Positions 1 through 8,987 of a stretch of 64,000 nucleotides of DNA are shown here, one piece after another. Both the position numbers and the translations under genes were made by a program. The notes under the pieces are model-generated. The model was not told the DNA's origin, did not search any database, and saw only the letters and a list, made by a program, of their open reading frames with translations. The stretch is from Cyclobacteriaceae bacterium (GTDB taxonomy: Bacteria; Bacteroidota; Bacteroidia; Cytophagales; Cyclobacteriaceae): positions 1,659,501-1,723,500 of the forward strand of contig CP075525.1 in the NCBI GenBank assembly GCA_025808415.1, given 5' to 3'. How positions within the stretch are numbered: position 1 is the first letter of the stretch; each line of letters begins with the position of its first letter.

Positions 1-762
1 GCTTTTGGTTTTAGTACAGAGGGTTTTGCAACCCGGTTCTCTTTTCTTTTGGTGGGTACCTGGTGGATGGGTTTCTCGATGATTACGTTTGCGGTGCTGC
101 CTGAAAATCCACACGGAAAAAATCCAGGTAGTAAAATCTGGACAAAAGGATATTACGAAGTGGTGAAGGTATGGCAGAGTTTGAAGGAATCACCCGATAT
201 GAAACGTTTCCTGACTTCGTTTTTCTTTTACAACATGGGTGTGCAAACAGTTATGTACCTGGCCACGTTATTCGGTACCGATGTACTTCACCTGGATACC
301 GGAAAACTTATCGCCACCATATTGCTCATCCAGTTAGTGGCTTCATTGGGAGCGTGGCTATTTGCACGGGTATCAAAAGCACGGGGAAACAAAGCCGCGT
401 TGGCTATTATGATTGTTATTTGGGTGATAGTTTGCCTGGCGGCTTATGTGATAGCAAACGAAATACAGTTTTATGTTCTGGCTGCCGTGGTGGGCATGAT
501 CATGGGGGGGATCCAGTCCTTGTCGCGGGCTACCTATTCCAAACTTATACCTGAAAACACAATCGATCACGCATCGTACTTTAGCTTTTATGATGTTACC
601 TACAATCTTTCTATAGTGTTAGGAACATTTTCGTACGGATTGATTAACCACATAACCGGCAGTATGCGCAACAGTGCATTGGCATTGGCCCTGTATTTTA
701 TCATTGGGCTTATTGTACTGAGCCGGATCAAAGCCCGCGATGTATCAGCACCTACAACTTAA
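1..762 (+). CDS. MFS transporter, UMF1-type (3' part only)
   Basis: This is the C-terminal part of a major facilitator superfamily permease. The frame is open from base 1, so the gene begins before the window and about 253 residues are visible. It has five or six hydrophobic helices and the loop GGIQSLSRATYSKLIPE, which is typical of the UMF1 (Atg22/VpsC-like) MFS branch common in Bacteroidota. The substrate cannot be told from sequence; members are often annotated as sugar or amino acid exporters. It converges on the AMP nucleosidase gene, overlapping it by 4 bases. The family call is fairly sure, the function is not. Confidence 0.8.
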   Translation, partial: AFGFSTEGFATRFSFLLVGTWWMGFSMITFAVLPENPHGKNPGSKIWTKGYYEVVKVWQSLKESPDMKRFLTSFFFYNMGVQTVMYLATLFGTDVLHLDTGKLIATILLIQLVASLGAWLFARVSKARGNKAALAIMIVIWVIVCLAAYVIANEIQFYVLAAVVGMIMGGIQSLSRATYSKLIPENTIDHASYFSFYDVTYNLSIVLGTFSYGLINHITGSMRNSALALALYFIIGLIVLSRIKARDVSAPTT

Positions 763-1529
763 TAGCGGAGGTGCTTAACTGTCATGCCGTTATTGATGAG
801 TTGACGCAAAGAGTCGATCCCGATTTTTAAATGTTGGTTAACGAAGTTGGTGGTAACCACATGATCGCTGACATCAGTCTTAACACCTTCGGGCACCATA
901 GGCTGATCGGAAACCAGCAATAAGGCCCCAGCTGGTATTTTGTTATAAAATGCAGTTGAAAAAATAGTTGCCGTTTCCATGTCAATGGCCTGTGCCCGAA
1001 TTTTCCTCAGGTAGGTTTTAAAATCTTCATCCCATTCCCAAACCCTGCGGTTGGTTGTGTATACTGTGCCCGTCCAATAATCCTGGTTGTAGTCACGAAT
1101 AGTTGTTGAAATAGCTTTTTGAAGGGCAAACGAAGGAAGCGCAGGAACTTCGGGAGGGAAGTAATCGGTAGAGGTACCCTCGCCCCGTATAGCCGCAATG
1201 GGCAGGATTAAATCCCCGATATCGTTTTTCTTTTTAAGCCCACCACACTTTCCAAGAAAAAGGGCTGCTTTAGGTTTTATGGCACTCAGGCAATCCATTA
1301 CCGTGGCGGCATTGGGACTACCCATACCAAAGTTTATAATGGTTATGCCCTCGGCTGTAGCATTGCGCATGGGTTTATCCAGGCCAACAATTGGCACGTT
1401 ATGCCACTCGGCAAACATTTTAACGTAGTTATCAAAATTGGTTAGCAAAATGTATTCGCCAAATTTATCCAGCGGCTGACCGGTGTAGCGCGGCAACCAA
1501 TTCTCTACAATTTCCTGTTTGGTCTTCAT
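759..1529 (-). CDS. amn: AMP nucleosidase (short Bacteroidota form)
   Basis: 256 residues of the purine nucleoside phosphorylase/MTA-SAH nucleosidase fold. The predicted reaction is hydrolysis of AMP to adenine and ribose 5-phosphate in the cytoplasm. Visible signatures are the core strand TIINFGMGSPNAATVMD, the GKCGGL turn, the active-site segment AIDMETATIF and the VSDQPM segment. It lacks the extra N-terminal domain of the ~480-residue proteobacterial Amn, as is usual for the ~260-residue form in this phylum. The ATG at 1529 lies 19 bases from the start codon of the divergent HSDR_N gene, so the two promoters must overlap the opposite coding ends. Confidence 0.85.
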   Translation of the reverse strand: MKTKQEIVENWLPRYTGQPLDKFGEYILLTNFDNYVKMFAEWHNVPIVGLDKPMRNATAEGITIINFGMGSPNAATVMDCLSAIKPKAALFLGKCGGLKKKNDIGDLILPIAAIRGEGTSTDYFPPEVPALPSFALQKAISTTIRDYNQDYWTGTVYTTNRRVWEWDEDFKTYLRKIRAQAIDMETATIFSTAFYNKIPAGALLLVSDQPMVPEGVKTDVSDHVVTTNFVNQHLKIGIDSLRQLINNGMTVKHLRY

Positions 1530-1548
1530 ATCTTCGTTACTTTATGCT

Positions 1549-1986
1549 ATGGTAAAACTCAACCTTCCTACGTTTAACTACAAGCTAAAAAAAGCTGATG
1601 GAAAAGTATGGATTTTTGACGGGATCCGGAAAAAGTTTGTAGTGCTGACACCCGAAGAGTGGGTCAGGCAACATTTTATAAACTACCTTACCCATGAGCT
1701 TTTGTATCCTAAGGCTTTGATAAAAATTGAAGGTGGACTGCGCTACAATCAACTTTCCAAGCGCAGCGATATTGTAATATTTAACAGGACTGGAAAACCC
1801 TGGATGGTTATTGAGTGCAAAGCACCCGAAATAGAAATAGACACACAAGTTGCACTACAAGTATCTGCTTATAATTTTACGCTTAAAGCTTCGTACGTAG
1901 TTATTACAAACGGATTGCGTCATCTCTGCTTTGAGATGGCCAGCGAAATAAAGTCTCTTCCGGAACTACCGGAATTTCCGGCTTAG
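1549..1986 (+). CDS. HSDR_N (type I restriction R subunit N-terminal-like) protein
   Basis: 145 residues from the ATG at 1549; a TTG further upstream is a weaker start because it lies inside the divergent amn gene. The protein corresponds to the nuclease-like N-terminal domain of HsdR alone. It shows the PD-(D/E)xK pattern SDIVIFNRTGKPWMVIECKAPE followed by a conserved Q (QVSAYNFT). No helicase, specificity or methylase subunit is nearby, so this is not a restriction system. Stand-alone HSDR_N proteins of this size are widespread in Bacteroidota and their role is unknown. The stop overlaps the alanine dehydrogenase stop by 4 bases, tail to tail. Confidence 0.75.
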   Translation: MVKLNLPTFNYKLKKADGKVWIFDGIRKKFVVLTPEEWVRQHFINYLTHELLYPKALIKIEGGLRYNQLSKRSDIVIFNRTGKPWMVIECKAPEIEIDTQVALQVSAYNFTLKASYVVITNGLRHLCFEMASEIKSLPELPEFPA

Positions 1987-3095
1987 AGGAATTTCTTTAC
2001 GTCAGTGTAAGGCAGATTAAAGGCATCAGAAACACCTTTGTAAACCACTTCACCAAACATAACATTCAACCCGTTTCGCAGTTCCGTGCTTTCCTGGCAA
2101 GCTTTTTTCCAGCCCTGGTTGGCAAGACGGATGGCATAGGGAAGCGTTGCGTTGGTAAGTGCAAGGGTTGAGGTATACGGTACAGCACCCGGCATATTGG
2201 CCACACAATAGTGAACAACATCGTCAATGATGTAAGTTGGATCCTCATGCGTTGTGGGTGTACAGGTTTCAATACAACCTCCCTGATCAACAGCCACATC
2301 AACCAATACGGTACCGGGGCGCATGGTTTTTAGCATATCGCGGGTAACCAGTTTGGGAGCTTTGGCACCGGGTATAAGCACGGCACCTACAATCAGGTCG
2401 TGATCCTGTACCATTTCGCGTATGGTATATTCATTCGATACCACGGTATGTACGTTTTTCGGCATTACATCATCCAGGTAACGGAGGCGATTAAGGTTTA
2501 CATCAGCAATAGTAACGTCAGCGCCCATACCGGCAGCAATTTTTGCGGCATTGGTTCCAACAACACCGCCACCTAAAATCAAAACTTTGGCTGGTTTAAC
2601 CCCGGGTACACCGCCTAACAATATTCCACGACCTTTAAGTGGTTTCTCCAGGTACTTGGCACCTTCCTGTATCGACATCCGGCCCGCTACTTCCGACATG
2701 GGGATAAGCAGGGGCAAGCTTCCATCAATGCGTTCAACGGTTTCGTAAGCTAAACAAACCGCACCGCTATCGATCATCGCTTTGGTAAGCGGTTCGTACG
2801 AAGCAAAGTGGAAATAGGTGAAAACAAGCTGGTCTTTTTTGATCAGTTTATACTCTTGCTCAATGGGCTCCTTAACTTTAATGATCATTTCGGCCGTAGC
2901 GAAAACCTCAGCCGCAGTTTTAAGCAGTTTGCCACCGGCTTTTACGTAATCTTCATCACTAAAACCGCTGCCTGAACCGGCATTTGTTTCAATGTAAACC
3001 GTATGGCCGCGTTTAACCAATTCCTGCGTTCCTGCAGGTGTTAACGCTACCCGGTTTTCGTTGTTTTTTATCTCTTTTGGAACACCAATGGTCAT
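1983..3095 (-). CDS. ald: Alanine dehydrogenase
   Basis: 370 residues. It catalyses NAD-dependent interconversion of L-alanine and pyruvate plus ammonia. With the ATG at 3095, the catalytic residues fall exactly at the family numbering: K75 (KVKEP), H96 (YFHFASY) and D270 (VDVAVDQGG). This supports that start over a TTG 54 bases upstream. The NAD-binding Rossmann motif is VLILGGGVVGTNAAKIAAGMGA at about residues 171-192. The next gene, a 2-oxoacid dehydrogenase, is divergent across a 150-base gap. A role in amino acid catabolism or nitrogen balance is inferred. Confidence 0.93.
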   Translation of the reverse strand: MTIGVPKEIKNNENRVALTPAGTQELVKRGHTVYIETNAGSGSGFSDEDYVKAGGKLLKTAAEVFATAEMIIKVKEPIEQEYKLIKKDQLVFTYFHFASYEPLTKAMIDSGAVCLAYETVERIDGSLPLLIPMSEVAGRMSIQEGAKYLEKPLKGRGILLGGVPGVKPAKVLILGGGVVGTNAAKIAAGMGADVTIADVNLNRLRYLDDVMPKNVHTVVSNEYTIREMVQDHDLIVGAVLIPGAKAPKLVTRDMLKTMRPGTVLVDVAVDQGGCIETCTPTTHEDPTYIIDDVVHYCVANMPGAVPYTSTLALTNATLPYAIRLANQGWKKACQESTELRNGLNVMFGEVVYKGVSDAFNLPYTDVKKFL

Positions 3096-3246
3096 AGTTG
3101 CAATCGTTTTAACAGGCTGCAAAGATAATCGGCTATTTGCAATAGTCAACGTGTTGATGGGTCAAGTCGGGTTGTCATTTGTACCCCGATTGGCTATTTT
3201 TGGGCATCGTCCAAAGCATTGGGAATTCCATCTTAAATAGGTATTT

Positions 3247-5646
3247 GTGAGCACAGTAAAGGAATCGAGGGTAAAGTATTCGCAAGCCAGGGTAAAGGAA
3301 ATTTTAGCCGATTACCGGCTGGCATGCGAGAGCCGCGAAGCGAGTTTAATTGGCCGTAAAGAAGTGTTTATGGGCAAAGCCAAGTTTGGCATTTTTGGCG
3401 ATGGTAAAGAGGTTGCCCAAATCGCCATGGCCAAGGTTTTCCGGGCTGGTGATTTCCGCTCGGGCTATTACCGTGATCAAACCTTTATGTTTGCCATTGG
3501 TGAGTTAACCACCCAGCAATACTTTGCACAGCTTTATGCCCATACCGATGTTGAAGCTGATCCGGCATCGGCAGGCCGGTTGATGAACGGCCACTTTGCC
3601 ACCCGCATGCTGGATGAAAATGGGAATCTTAAGAACTTAACAGAACTTAAAAATAGTAGTGCCGACATATCACCTACCGCGGGCCAAATGCCACGGTTAT
3701 TAGGTATGGCCTATGCTTCAAAGTTATTCAGGAACAACCCTGCACTAAAACCATACTCAAACCTTTCAACCAACGGGAACGAGATAGCATTTGGGACCAT
3801 TGGCAATGCTTCCACTTCTGAAGGGATGTTCTTCGAGGCTATAAATGCAGCCGGGGTATTGCAAGTGCCCATGTTAATGTCGGTATGGGACGATGATTAC
3901 GGGATTTCTGTTCCTCAAGAATATCACACCACAAAAAAAAGTATTTCCAAAGCGTTGGCGGGTTTTGCCCGTGATAATCAAAATCCCGGATTTGAGATCA
4001 TTACCGTTAAGGGCTGGGATTACCCTGCATTGCTGGCAGCATATGAAAGGGCCGAGAAGATTTGCCGTTACGAACATGTTCCTGTACTGGTGCATGTGGA
4101 GGAAGTGACTCAACCCCAGGGACATTCAACTTCAGGTTCGCACGAGCGGTACAAAACAAAGGAGCGATTGGCCTGGGAAGCTGAGTTCGACTGCATTAAG
4201 CAAATGCGCAGGTGGATTGAAAATGAGGTGTTGGTGCTCCCGGAAGAAATTGACATCCTTGAAAAGGAAGCCAAGGAAAGTGCAAAGAAAGCCAGGGAAA
4301 AAGCCTGGAAAGCCTTCACAAACGACATCCTGAAGGATCATGCGACTTTGGTTGAAATACTGGAATCGTTATCTCATGAAAAGGACGTTGCCGAGATCAA
4401 AGGCGAACTTGTTAAGGCAATAAACCCCGGAAGGCTTGACCTGGTGAAAGCCGCTAAAAAAGTTTTGATTTTGCTTCGTGGCAAAGAAAGTGACGCCAAG
4501 CAAAACCTGCAGCAATGGCTAAAGGACCTTAAGGTTGATGTTGAGGATCGTTACAGTTCACACCTCTACAGTCAATCCGATTTTTCGGCCTTAAAAGTGG
4601 AGGAAGTAAAACCCGTATTTCGCGAAGATGCCCCACGGGTTGACGGGCGGGAAGTTTTACAAGCATGCTTTGATGCCGCTTTAACACGCGACCCACGTGT
4701 GTTTGCCTTAGGCGAAGATGTTGGCAAAATCGGTGATGTAAACCAGGGTTTTGCCGGCCTTCAGCAAAAGCATGGTGACTTGCGTGTTACCGATACAGGA
4801 ATTCGCGAGTGCACCATCATCGGGCAAGGCATCGGGGCTGCTTTGCGGGGCCTGCGACCGATTGCCGAAATCCAATACCTCGATTACTTTGTTTATGCGC
4901 TGGCTACCCTTACTGATGACTTGGCGTGTCTGCAGTATCGTACCAAAGGCGGACAAAAAGCACCTTTGATTATCCGTACACGCGGCCACCGGTTAGAAGG
5001 GGTTTGGCATGCCGGTTCACCCATAGGAATGATATTGAACAGTTTGCGGGGTATCTACTTATTGGTTCCGCGCAACATGACGCAGGCAGCCGGGTTTTAT
5101 AATACACTGTTAAAGGCTGATGACCCTGCCGTGGTAATTGAATGTTTAAATGGTTACAGGCTTAAGGAGTCATTGCCAGAAAATATTGGGGAGTTTACGG
5201 TGCCCCTGGGTGTTCCTGAAATTTTGCGGGAAGGGAGTGATGTAACCATCGTCACATACGGTTCTATGTGCCGCATTGTGCTGGAGGCCGCTGAGATGTT
5301 GGGAGGAGTTGGTATTTCCTGCGAGGTAATAGATGTACAAACCTTACTTCCGTTTGATCTTCATCACACCATTGTTGAATCTATCAAAAAAACCAATCGG
5401 GTAGTTTTTGCAGATGAGGATGTACCCGGTGGTGCCAGTGCCTATATGCTTCAAAAAGTGTTGGAAGAACAAAATGCCTACCACTACTTGGATGCAAAGC
5501 CATTAACAATTACTGGGAAGGAACATCGGCCGGCATATGCTTCCGATGGTGATTACTTTTCAAAGCCAAATACCGAGGAAGTGTTCGATAGGGTTTATGA
5601 AATGATGCAGGATACTTATCCCGATCGTTTCCCCTCTATTTACTGA
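3247..5646 (+). CDS. Fused E1 alpha/beta 2-oxoacid dehydrogenase (2-oxoisovalerate type)
   Basis: 799 residues, starting at GTG; no in-frame ATG occurs before residue 42. The N-terminal half (about 40-400) is an E1-alpha thiamine-diphosphate domain. The second half (from about residue 475, RVDGREVLQACFDAAL) is a transketolase-like E1-beta with GEDVGKIG and DTGIRE motifs. It should decarboxylate branched-chain or related 2-oxo acids and pass the acyl group to an E2 lipoyl protein, which is not in this window. The TPP/Mg motif is unusual: the family GDGA...NN reads GNAS (186-189) and then DDD (215-217). Substrate range is inferred from the family. Confidence 0.87.
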   Translation: MSTVKESRVKYSQARVKEILADYRLACESREASLIGRKEVFMGKAKFGIFGDGKEVAQIAMAKVFRAGDFRSGYYRDQTFMFAIGELTTQQYFAQLYAHTDVEADPASAGRLMNGHFATRMLDENGNLKNLTELKNSSADISPTAGQMPRLLGMAYASKLFRNNPALKPYSNLSTNGNEIAFGTIGNASTSEGMFFEAINAAGVLQVPMLMSVWDDDYGISVPQEYHTTKKSISKALAGFARDNQNPGFEIITVKGWDYPALLAAYERAEKICRYEHVPVLVHVEEVTQPQGHSTSGSHERYKTKERLAWEAEFDCIKQMRRWIENEVLVLPEEIDILEKEAKESAKKAREKAWKAFTNDILKDHATLVEILESLSHEKDVAEIKGELVKAINPGRLDLVKAAKKVLILLRGKESDAKQNLQQWLKDLKVDVEDRYSSHLYSQSDFSALKVEEVKPVFREDAPRVDGREVLQACFDAALTRDPRVFALGEDVGKIGDVNQGFAGLQQKHGDLRVTDTGIRECTIIGQGIGAALRGLRPIAEIQYLDYFVYALATLTDDLACLQYRTKGGQKAPLIIRTRGHRLEGVWHAGSPIGMILNSLRGIYLLVPRNMTQAAGFYNTLLKADDPAVVIECLNGYRLKESLPENIGEFTVPLGVPEILREGSDVTIVTYGSMCRIVLEAAEMLGGVGISCEVIDVQTLLPFDLHHTIVESIKKTNRVVFADEDVPGGASAYMLQKVLEEQNAYHYLDAKPLTITGKEHRPAYASDGDYFSKPNTEEVFDRVYEMMQDTYPDRFPSIY

Positions 5647-5648
5647 TT

Positions 5649-6515
5649 TCAATTAACCCTAATCTGCTGGAGCGTAAATTCGGGGGTTCGAATAGAGTCT
5701 TTGTTAAGCGCCCTATCTTTAACGATAATATCAAGTTTAAGAGTTCTTATACTAAATAAAGGTGTAAACCCAGTTGAAGTCATAGCATAACGCAATGTGC
5801 CTTCCAACGGGCCTGATTTGTCAGAAAGTACAGGGAATCTTCCATTTAAAGTTGTGCAAAGCTGATCTTCCCAAGAGAATTCAGTAAAAGGCCCACCGGA
5901 GCTCTGAAAAAACCGTACAGATATATTATAGTAATTTGGATTTCGTTTGAAATAAACCGTGTCCTTCACCACATAGTATCTGTTGCCCACATTATCCCGT
6001 AAGGTATCAGTAATGTTATAGGAGGCATCAATGGCATTTGCTGCAGGGGGGGCTATAAGCAGGTATGAGGTAGTGTAATCCCGACATTCGAGGTTGGCTG
6101 CACTAAAAGGGGGAAGTGAGCCAAACCCTGGTTTGTTACGCGTGCGGTGTGTTACAAGCTTACCCGTGGGTGGGGTTATAATCATCGGGATCGTGCTTGG
6201 CAAGGGTGGTCTGTTTACCGCTTGAATCACGGTGCCAACTGCTTTAATCTTGTTGTTGGCTTCATCCTCAAAATAAAAATTACGTTCGTGATAGGGGTCG
6301 TCCCTAAAGTCAGTGCTCAAGCCCATGTCACCGTTTCCATCCCTGAAGTCGATGTATAAGATAAGTGAATCGGCATCGGATGGATCGGGGGTAACTTTAA
6401 ATTCAATTTTATTAAAACTGATTTTTGGGGCAATGCCAAATTCTGGCGGGTCAAAGCATGAACTAACGGTTACCGCCAAAAAACAAAATAAAACCAATCC
6501 CTTAATCGCCTTCAT
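5649..6515 (-). CDS. Secreted lipoprotein, unknown function
   Basis: 288 residues beginning with a lipoprotein signal: MKAIKGL, a hydrophobic stretch and VTVSSC with the lipidated Cys at 20. The mature part contains an aspartate-rich segment (YIDFRDGNGDMGLSTDFRDDP) that resembles calcium-binding or FG-GAP-like loops. I do not recognise a named domain. Similar proteins with DGDGDxG segments are frequent cell-envelope lipoproteins in Cytophagales. It converges on the E1 gene and is divergent from the LuxE-like gene, 34 bases from it. Confidence 0.65.
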   Translation of the reverse strand: MKAIKGLVLFCFLAVTVSSCFDPPEFGIAPKISFNKIEFKVTPDPSDADSLILYIDFRDGNGDMGLSTDFRDDPYHERNFYFEDEANNKIKAVGTVIQAVNRPPLPSTIPMIITPPTGKLVTHRTRNKPGFGSLPPFSAANLECRDYTTSYLLIAPPAANAIDASYNITDTLRDNVGNRYYVVKDTVYFKRNPNYYNISVRFFQSSGGPFTEFSWEDQLCTTLNGRFPVLSDKSGPLEGTLRYAMTSTGFTPLFSIRTLKLDIIVKDRALNKDSIRTPEFTLQQIRVN

Positions 6516-6549
6516 GCTGTACTTTTATGCCTGACAAGATACACAACGC

Positions 6550-7539
6550 TTGGAAAATATTAAAAGTTTAAACCTTAACCTTTATACTGTAAACGCAACA
6601 AACTTTGATGTTATTGCGTTGCAATTCTTTCATTACCAGGCAGAAAACAACCCGGTTTATCGCAACTACCTGCACCATTTGAAAGTCGATCATGCCAAAA
6701 TCGAATCTATAAATTCGATCCCGTTTCTACCCATTTCTTTTTTTAAAAGCAACACCATTAAAACCGGAAACTGGGAAAGTCAAACCCTATTTGAAAGCAG
6801 CGCCACCACTGGCCAGGTAACCAGTAAACATGAAGTAAAGAACTTGTCATTTTATTTACACCATGCTGCCAGGTGTTTTGAATTTTTTTTTGGGTCACTA
6901 ACAGGCTATCATTTCTTTGCTTTGCTGCCCTCATACCTGGAGCGAAATAATTCTTCGCTGGTGGCCATGATGGATTACTTTATCAAGCAAAGTGGCTCTC
7001 CGTTTTCAGGTTTTTATTTGTCAGATTTAGACAAACTCAAAGCCGATATTGAAAAGGCGAAGAAGGATGAGTCAAAGAAAATCGTTGTTTGGGGAGTAAG
7101 TTTTGCGTTACTTGATTTGGCAGAAAGTGGCCCACCCGATTTAAGCATGTGCCTGGTATTTGAAACCGGGGGCATGAAGGGCAGAAGGAGGGAAGTGACC
7201 CGCCTCGAATTGCATACGATGTTAAAACAGGCTTTTAAGGTTTCCGCTATCTATTCAGAGTATGGCATGACTGAACTTTTTTCGCAGGCTTATACAAGGG
7301 GAGGTTCAACTTTTTTTACCCCCCCCTGGATGAAGGTGATGGTACGGGAGGTTGGCGATCCATTTACCTGGGTAAAGGATGGAAAACCTGGCGGTTTAAA
7401 CATTGTTGATTTGGCCAACGTTGATACGTTAAGTTTTATTGAAACAGAGGATGCTGGCCAACTTATTTCGAATGGATTTGAGGTGCAGGGGCGTTTGGAT
7501 AATACTGATATTCGCGGCTGCAACCTGATGGTCGAGTAG
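6550..7539 (+). CDS. LuxE-like acyl-protein synthetase family protein
   Basis: 329 residues, starting at TTG; no better start is visible. It resembles the LuxE/acyl-protein synthetase family (ANL-like adenylating fold): FESSATTGQVTSKH at about 84-97 resembles the P-loop, and SEYGMTELFSQAY near 238-250 is the conserved YGMTE core motif. LuxE activates fatty acids in bioluminescence, but no lux genes are present. In Bacteroidota these stand-alone proteins are thought to activate an acyl group for another pathway, such as surface polysaccharide. The substrate is unknown. Confidence 0.78.
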   Translation: MENIKSLNLNLYTVNATNFDVIALQFFHYQAENNPVYRNYLHHLKVDHAKIESINSIPFLPISFFKSNTIKTGNWESQTLFESSATTGQVTSKHEVKNLSFYLHHAARCFEFFFGSLTGYHFFALLPSYLERNNSSLVAMMDYFIKQSGSPFSGFYLSDLDKLKADIEKAKKDESKKIVVWGVSFALLDLAESGPPDLSMCLVFETGGMKGRRREVTRLELHTMLKQAFKVSAIYSEYGMTELFSQAYTRGGSTFFTPPWMKVMVREVGDPFTWVKDGKPGGLNIVDLANVDTLSFIETEDAGQLISNGFEVQGRLDNTDIRGCNLMVE

Positions 7540-7631
7540 TTGGTTTTTATCGCCAAACGGCATAAAAAAAGCGCTGGATTTGTTTTCTTACGAAACTGTT
7601 TTATTTTTGACATTACTAAACGCCACTTCGA

Positions 7632-7757
7632 ATGAAAAAACTTATCATTTTCCTTCTTTTAGCCGGATTTATTTCTGCTTGTAGCCAGTACACTTGTCCT
7701 ACTTACAGCAAAGCTAAAGAGCCTGTCAAAAAAAGCGTTGCTGAGCAAAAAATCTAA
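7632..7757 (+). CDS. Very small lipoprotein (41 residues)
   Basis: A 41-residue reading frame with ATG at 7632 and TAA at 7755-7757. It has an almost ideal lipoprotein signal peptide: MKK, a run of Leu/Ile/Phe, then FISAC with the lipidated Cys at 17. The mature part (CSQYTCPTYSKAKEPVKKS) carries the CPTY motif seen in tiny lipoproteins of Bacteroidota. The function is unknown. It converges on the sigma-54-type regulator gene, with 3 bases between stops. Confidence 0.65.
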   Translation: MKKLIIFLLLAGFISACSQYTCPTYSKAKEPVKKSVAEQKI

Positions 7758-7760
7758 TAT

Positions 7761-8915
7761 TTAGAGGTATTTCTTTACATCCTCCTCAGTAATTGTATCG
7801 GCTGACATGATGATAAGCCGCTCAATTACGTTCCTTAATTCCCTGATATTTCCGGTCCATCCGTGTGCCTGTAGCATGTTTAATGCTTTCTGGTCAATTC
7901 TTTTAACCTTGTTTCCTTGTTCCTCGGCTATGTCGGTCAGGAATTTATTGGCCAATGCGGGTATGTCTTCTGTTCGGTCGCTTAGCGAGGGTACTTTTAT
8001 AACTATAACACTCAATCGATGATACAAGTCCTCCCGGAATCGTCCCTCAGCGATTTCTTTTTTCAGGTCTTTATTGGTTGCCGCAATCACCCGCACATTA
8101 ACGGTTATCTCTTTTTCGCCACCCACGCGGGTTATCTTATTTTCCTGCAAAGCCCGCAGCACTTTCGCCTGGGCTGATAGACTCATATCACCTATTTCGT
8201 CCAGGAAAAGCGTGCCGCTTTCAGCCTGTTCAAATTTGCCGATGCGTTGTTTAACGGCCGATGTAAATGATCCTTTCTCATGCCCGAACAACTCACTTTC
8301 AATGAGTTCGGAAGGGATAGCCGCACAGTTTACTTCCACCAGAATGCTTTCGCTCCGTTTGCTTTTTTCATGAAGTTGCCGTGCCACCAGTTCTTTACCG
8401 CTTCCATTGGGTCCGGTAATCAACACGCGCGCATCGGTGGGCGCTACCTTGTCGATCATTTCTTTAACCTGAAGGATAGCAGGCGACTCACCAACCATTT
8501 CAGAGCCTTTCCCGATTTTTTTCTTCAAGGTACGGTTTTCTTCTTTGAGTGAATTTCGTTCCAGTACGTTGCGCAGGTGAATGAGAATGGTTTCAATGCT
8601 TTCAAAGGGCTTTTGGATAAAGAAGTAAGCCCCACGCTTGATGCTTTCCAAAGCAGTTTCTTTAGTGCCGTGTGCGGAGATCATAATGAAGGGTGTTGGG
8701 ATGCCTTCTTTTTTTACCCGCTCAAGTAGTTCTATGCCATCCAGCTTCGGCATTTTTATGTCGCAGAAGGCAACATCAAAATGATCGTGTTGCAATTTTT
8801 TCAAGGCTTCTTCACCATCTTTCGCTTCTTCAACTTCGTGCTTTTCCTCTTCTAAAATTTCGCGTAACGAAGTCCGGATGGCCGCCATGTCATCCACTAC
8901 CAGTATTTTCCCCAT
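7761..8915 (-). CDS. Response regulator with sigma-54-type AAA+ domain, lacking DNA-binding domain
   Basis: 384 residues from the ATG at 8915 (MGKILVVDD); an upstream in-frame start would add 15 residues unlike the family. Residues 1-120 are a receiver with phospho-acceptor D52. From about 140 there is an NtrC-type AAA+ domain with Walker A (GPNGSGKE), Walker B (GTLFLDEIG) and arginine-finger segments. The sigma-54 contact loop reads GSFTSA instead of GAFTGA. The protein ends at EEDVKKYL, just after the AAA+ domain, with no Fis-type helix-turn-helix. It may act without site-specific DNA binding or partner with another factor. No sensor kinase is adjacent. Confidence 0.85.
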   Translation of the reverse strand: MGKILVVDDMAAIRTSLREILEEEKHEVEEAKDGEEALKKLQHDHFDVAFCDIKMPKLDGIELLERVKKEGIPTPFIMISAHGTKETALESIKRGAYFFIQKPFESIETILIHLRNVLERNSLKEENRTLKKKIGKGSEMVGESPAILQVKEMIDKVAPTDARVLITGPNGSGKELVARQLHEKSKRSESILVEVNCAAIPSELIESELFGHEKGSFTSAVKQRIGKFEQAESGTLFLDEIGDMSLSAQAKVLRALQENKITRVGGEKEITVNVRVIAATNKDLKKEIAEGRFREDLYHRLSVIVIKVPSLSDRTEDIPALANKFLTDIAEEQGNKVKRIDQKALNMLQAHGWTGNIRELRNVIERLIIMSADTITEEDVKKYL

Positions 8916-8945
8916 GATTAAATAAATTGAACTTAAATAAAACAA

Positions 8946-8978
8946 AAACCTTCCACGCATTAAAGCGACAGAAGGTTT
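8946..8978 (-). terminator. Probable rho-independent terminator after rnpB
   Basis: On the minus strand a perfect 8-bp stem AAACCTTC/GAAGGTTT with a 17-base loop is followed by a T-rich tail (TTGTTTT). It lies 10 bases beyond the P1 helix that closes RNase P RNA and 31 bases before the ATG of the next minus-strand gene. Confidence 0.6.
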
Positions 8979-8987
8979 AATTAAAAA

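Noticed and set aside
171..554. A 127-codon frame overlapping the MFS transporter
   Set aside because: Out of frame with a clear membrane transporter and without any protein pattern.
1549..1986. A restriction-modification system suggested by the HSDR_N match
   Set aside because: Only the N-terminal nuclease-like domain is present, with no helicase, specificity or methylase genes nearby.
6550..7539. A bioluminescence gene (luxE)
   Set aside because: No luxA, luxB, luxC or luxD is in the neighbourhood; the LuxE-like family is widespread without light production.
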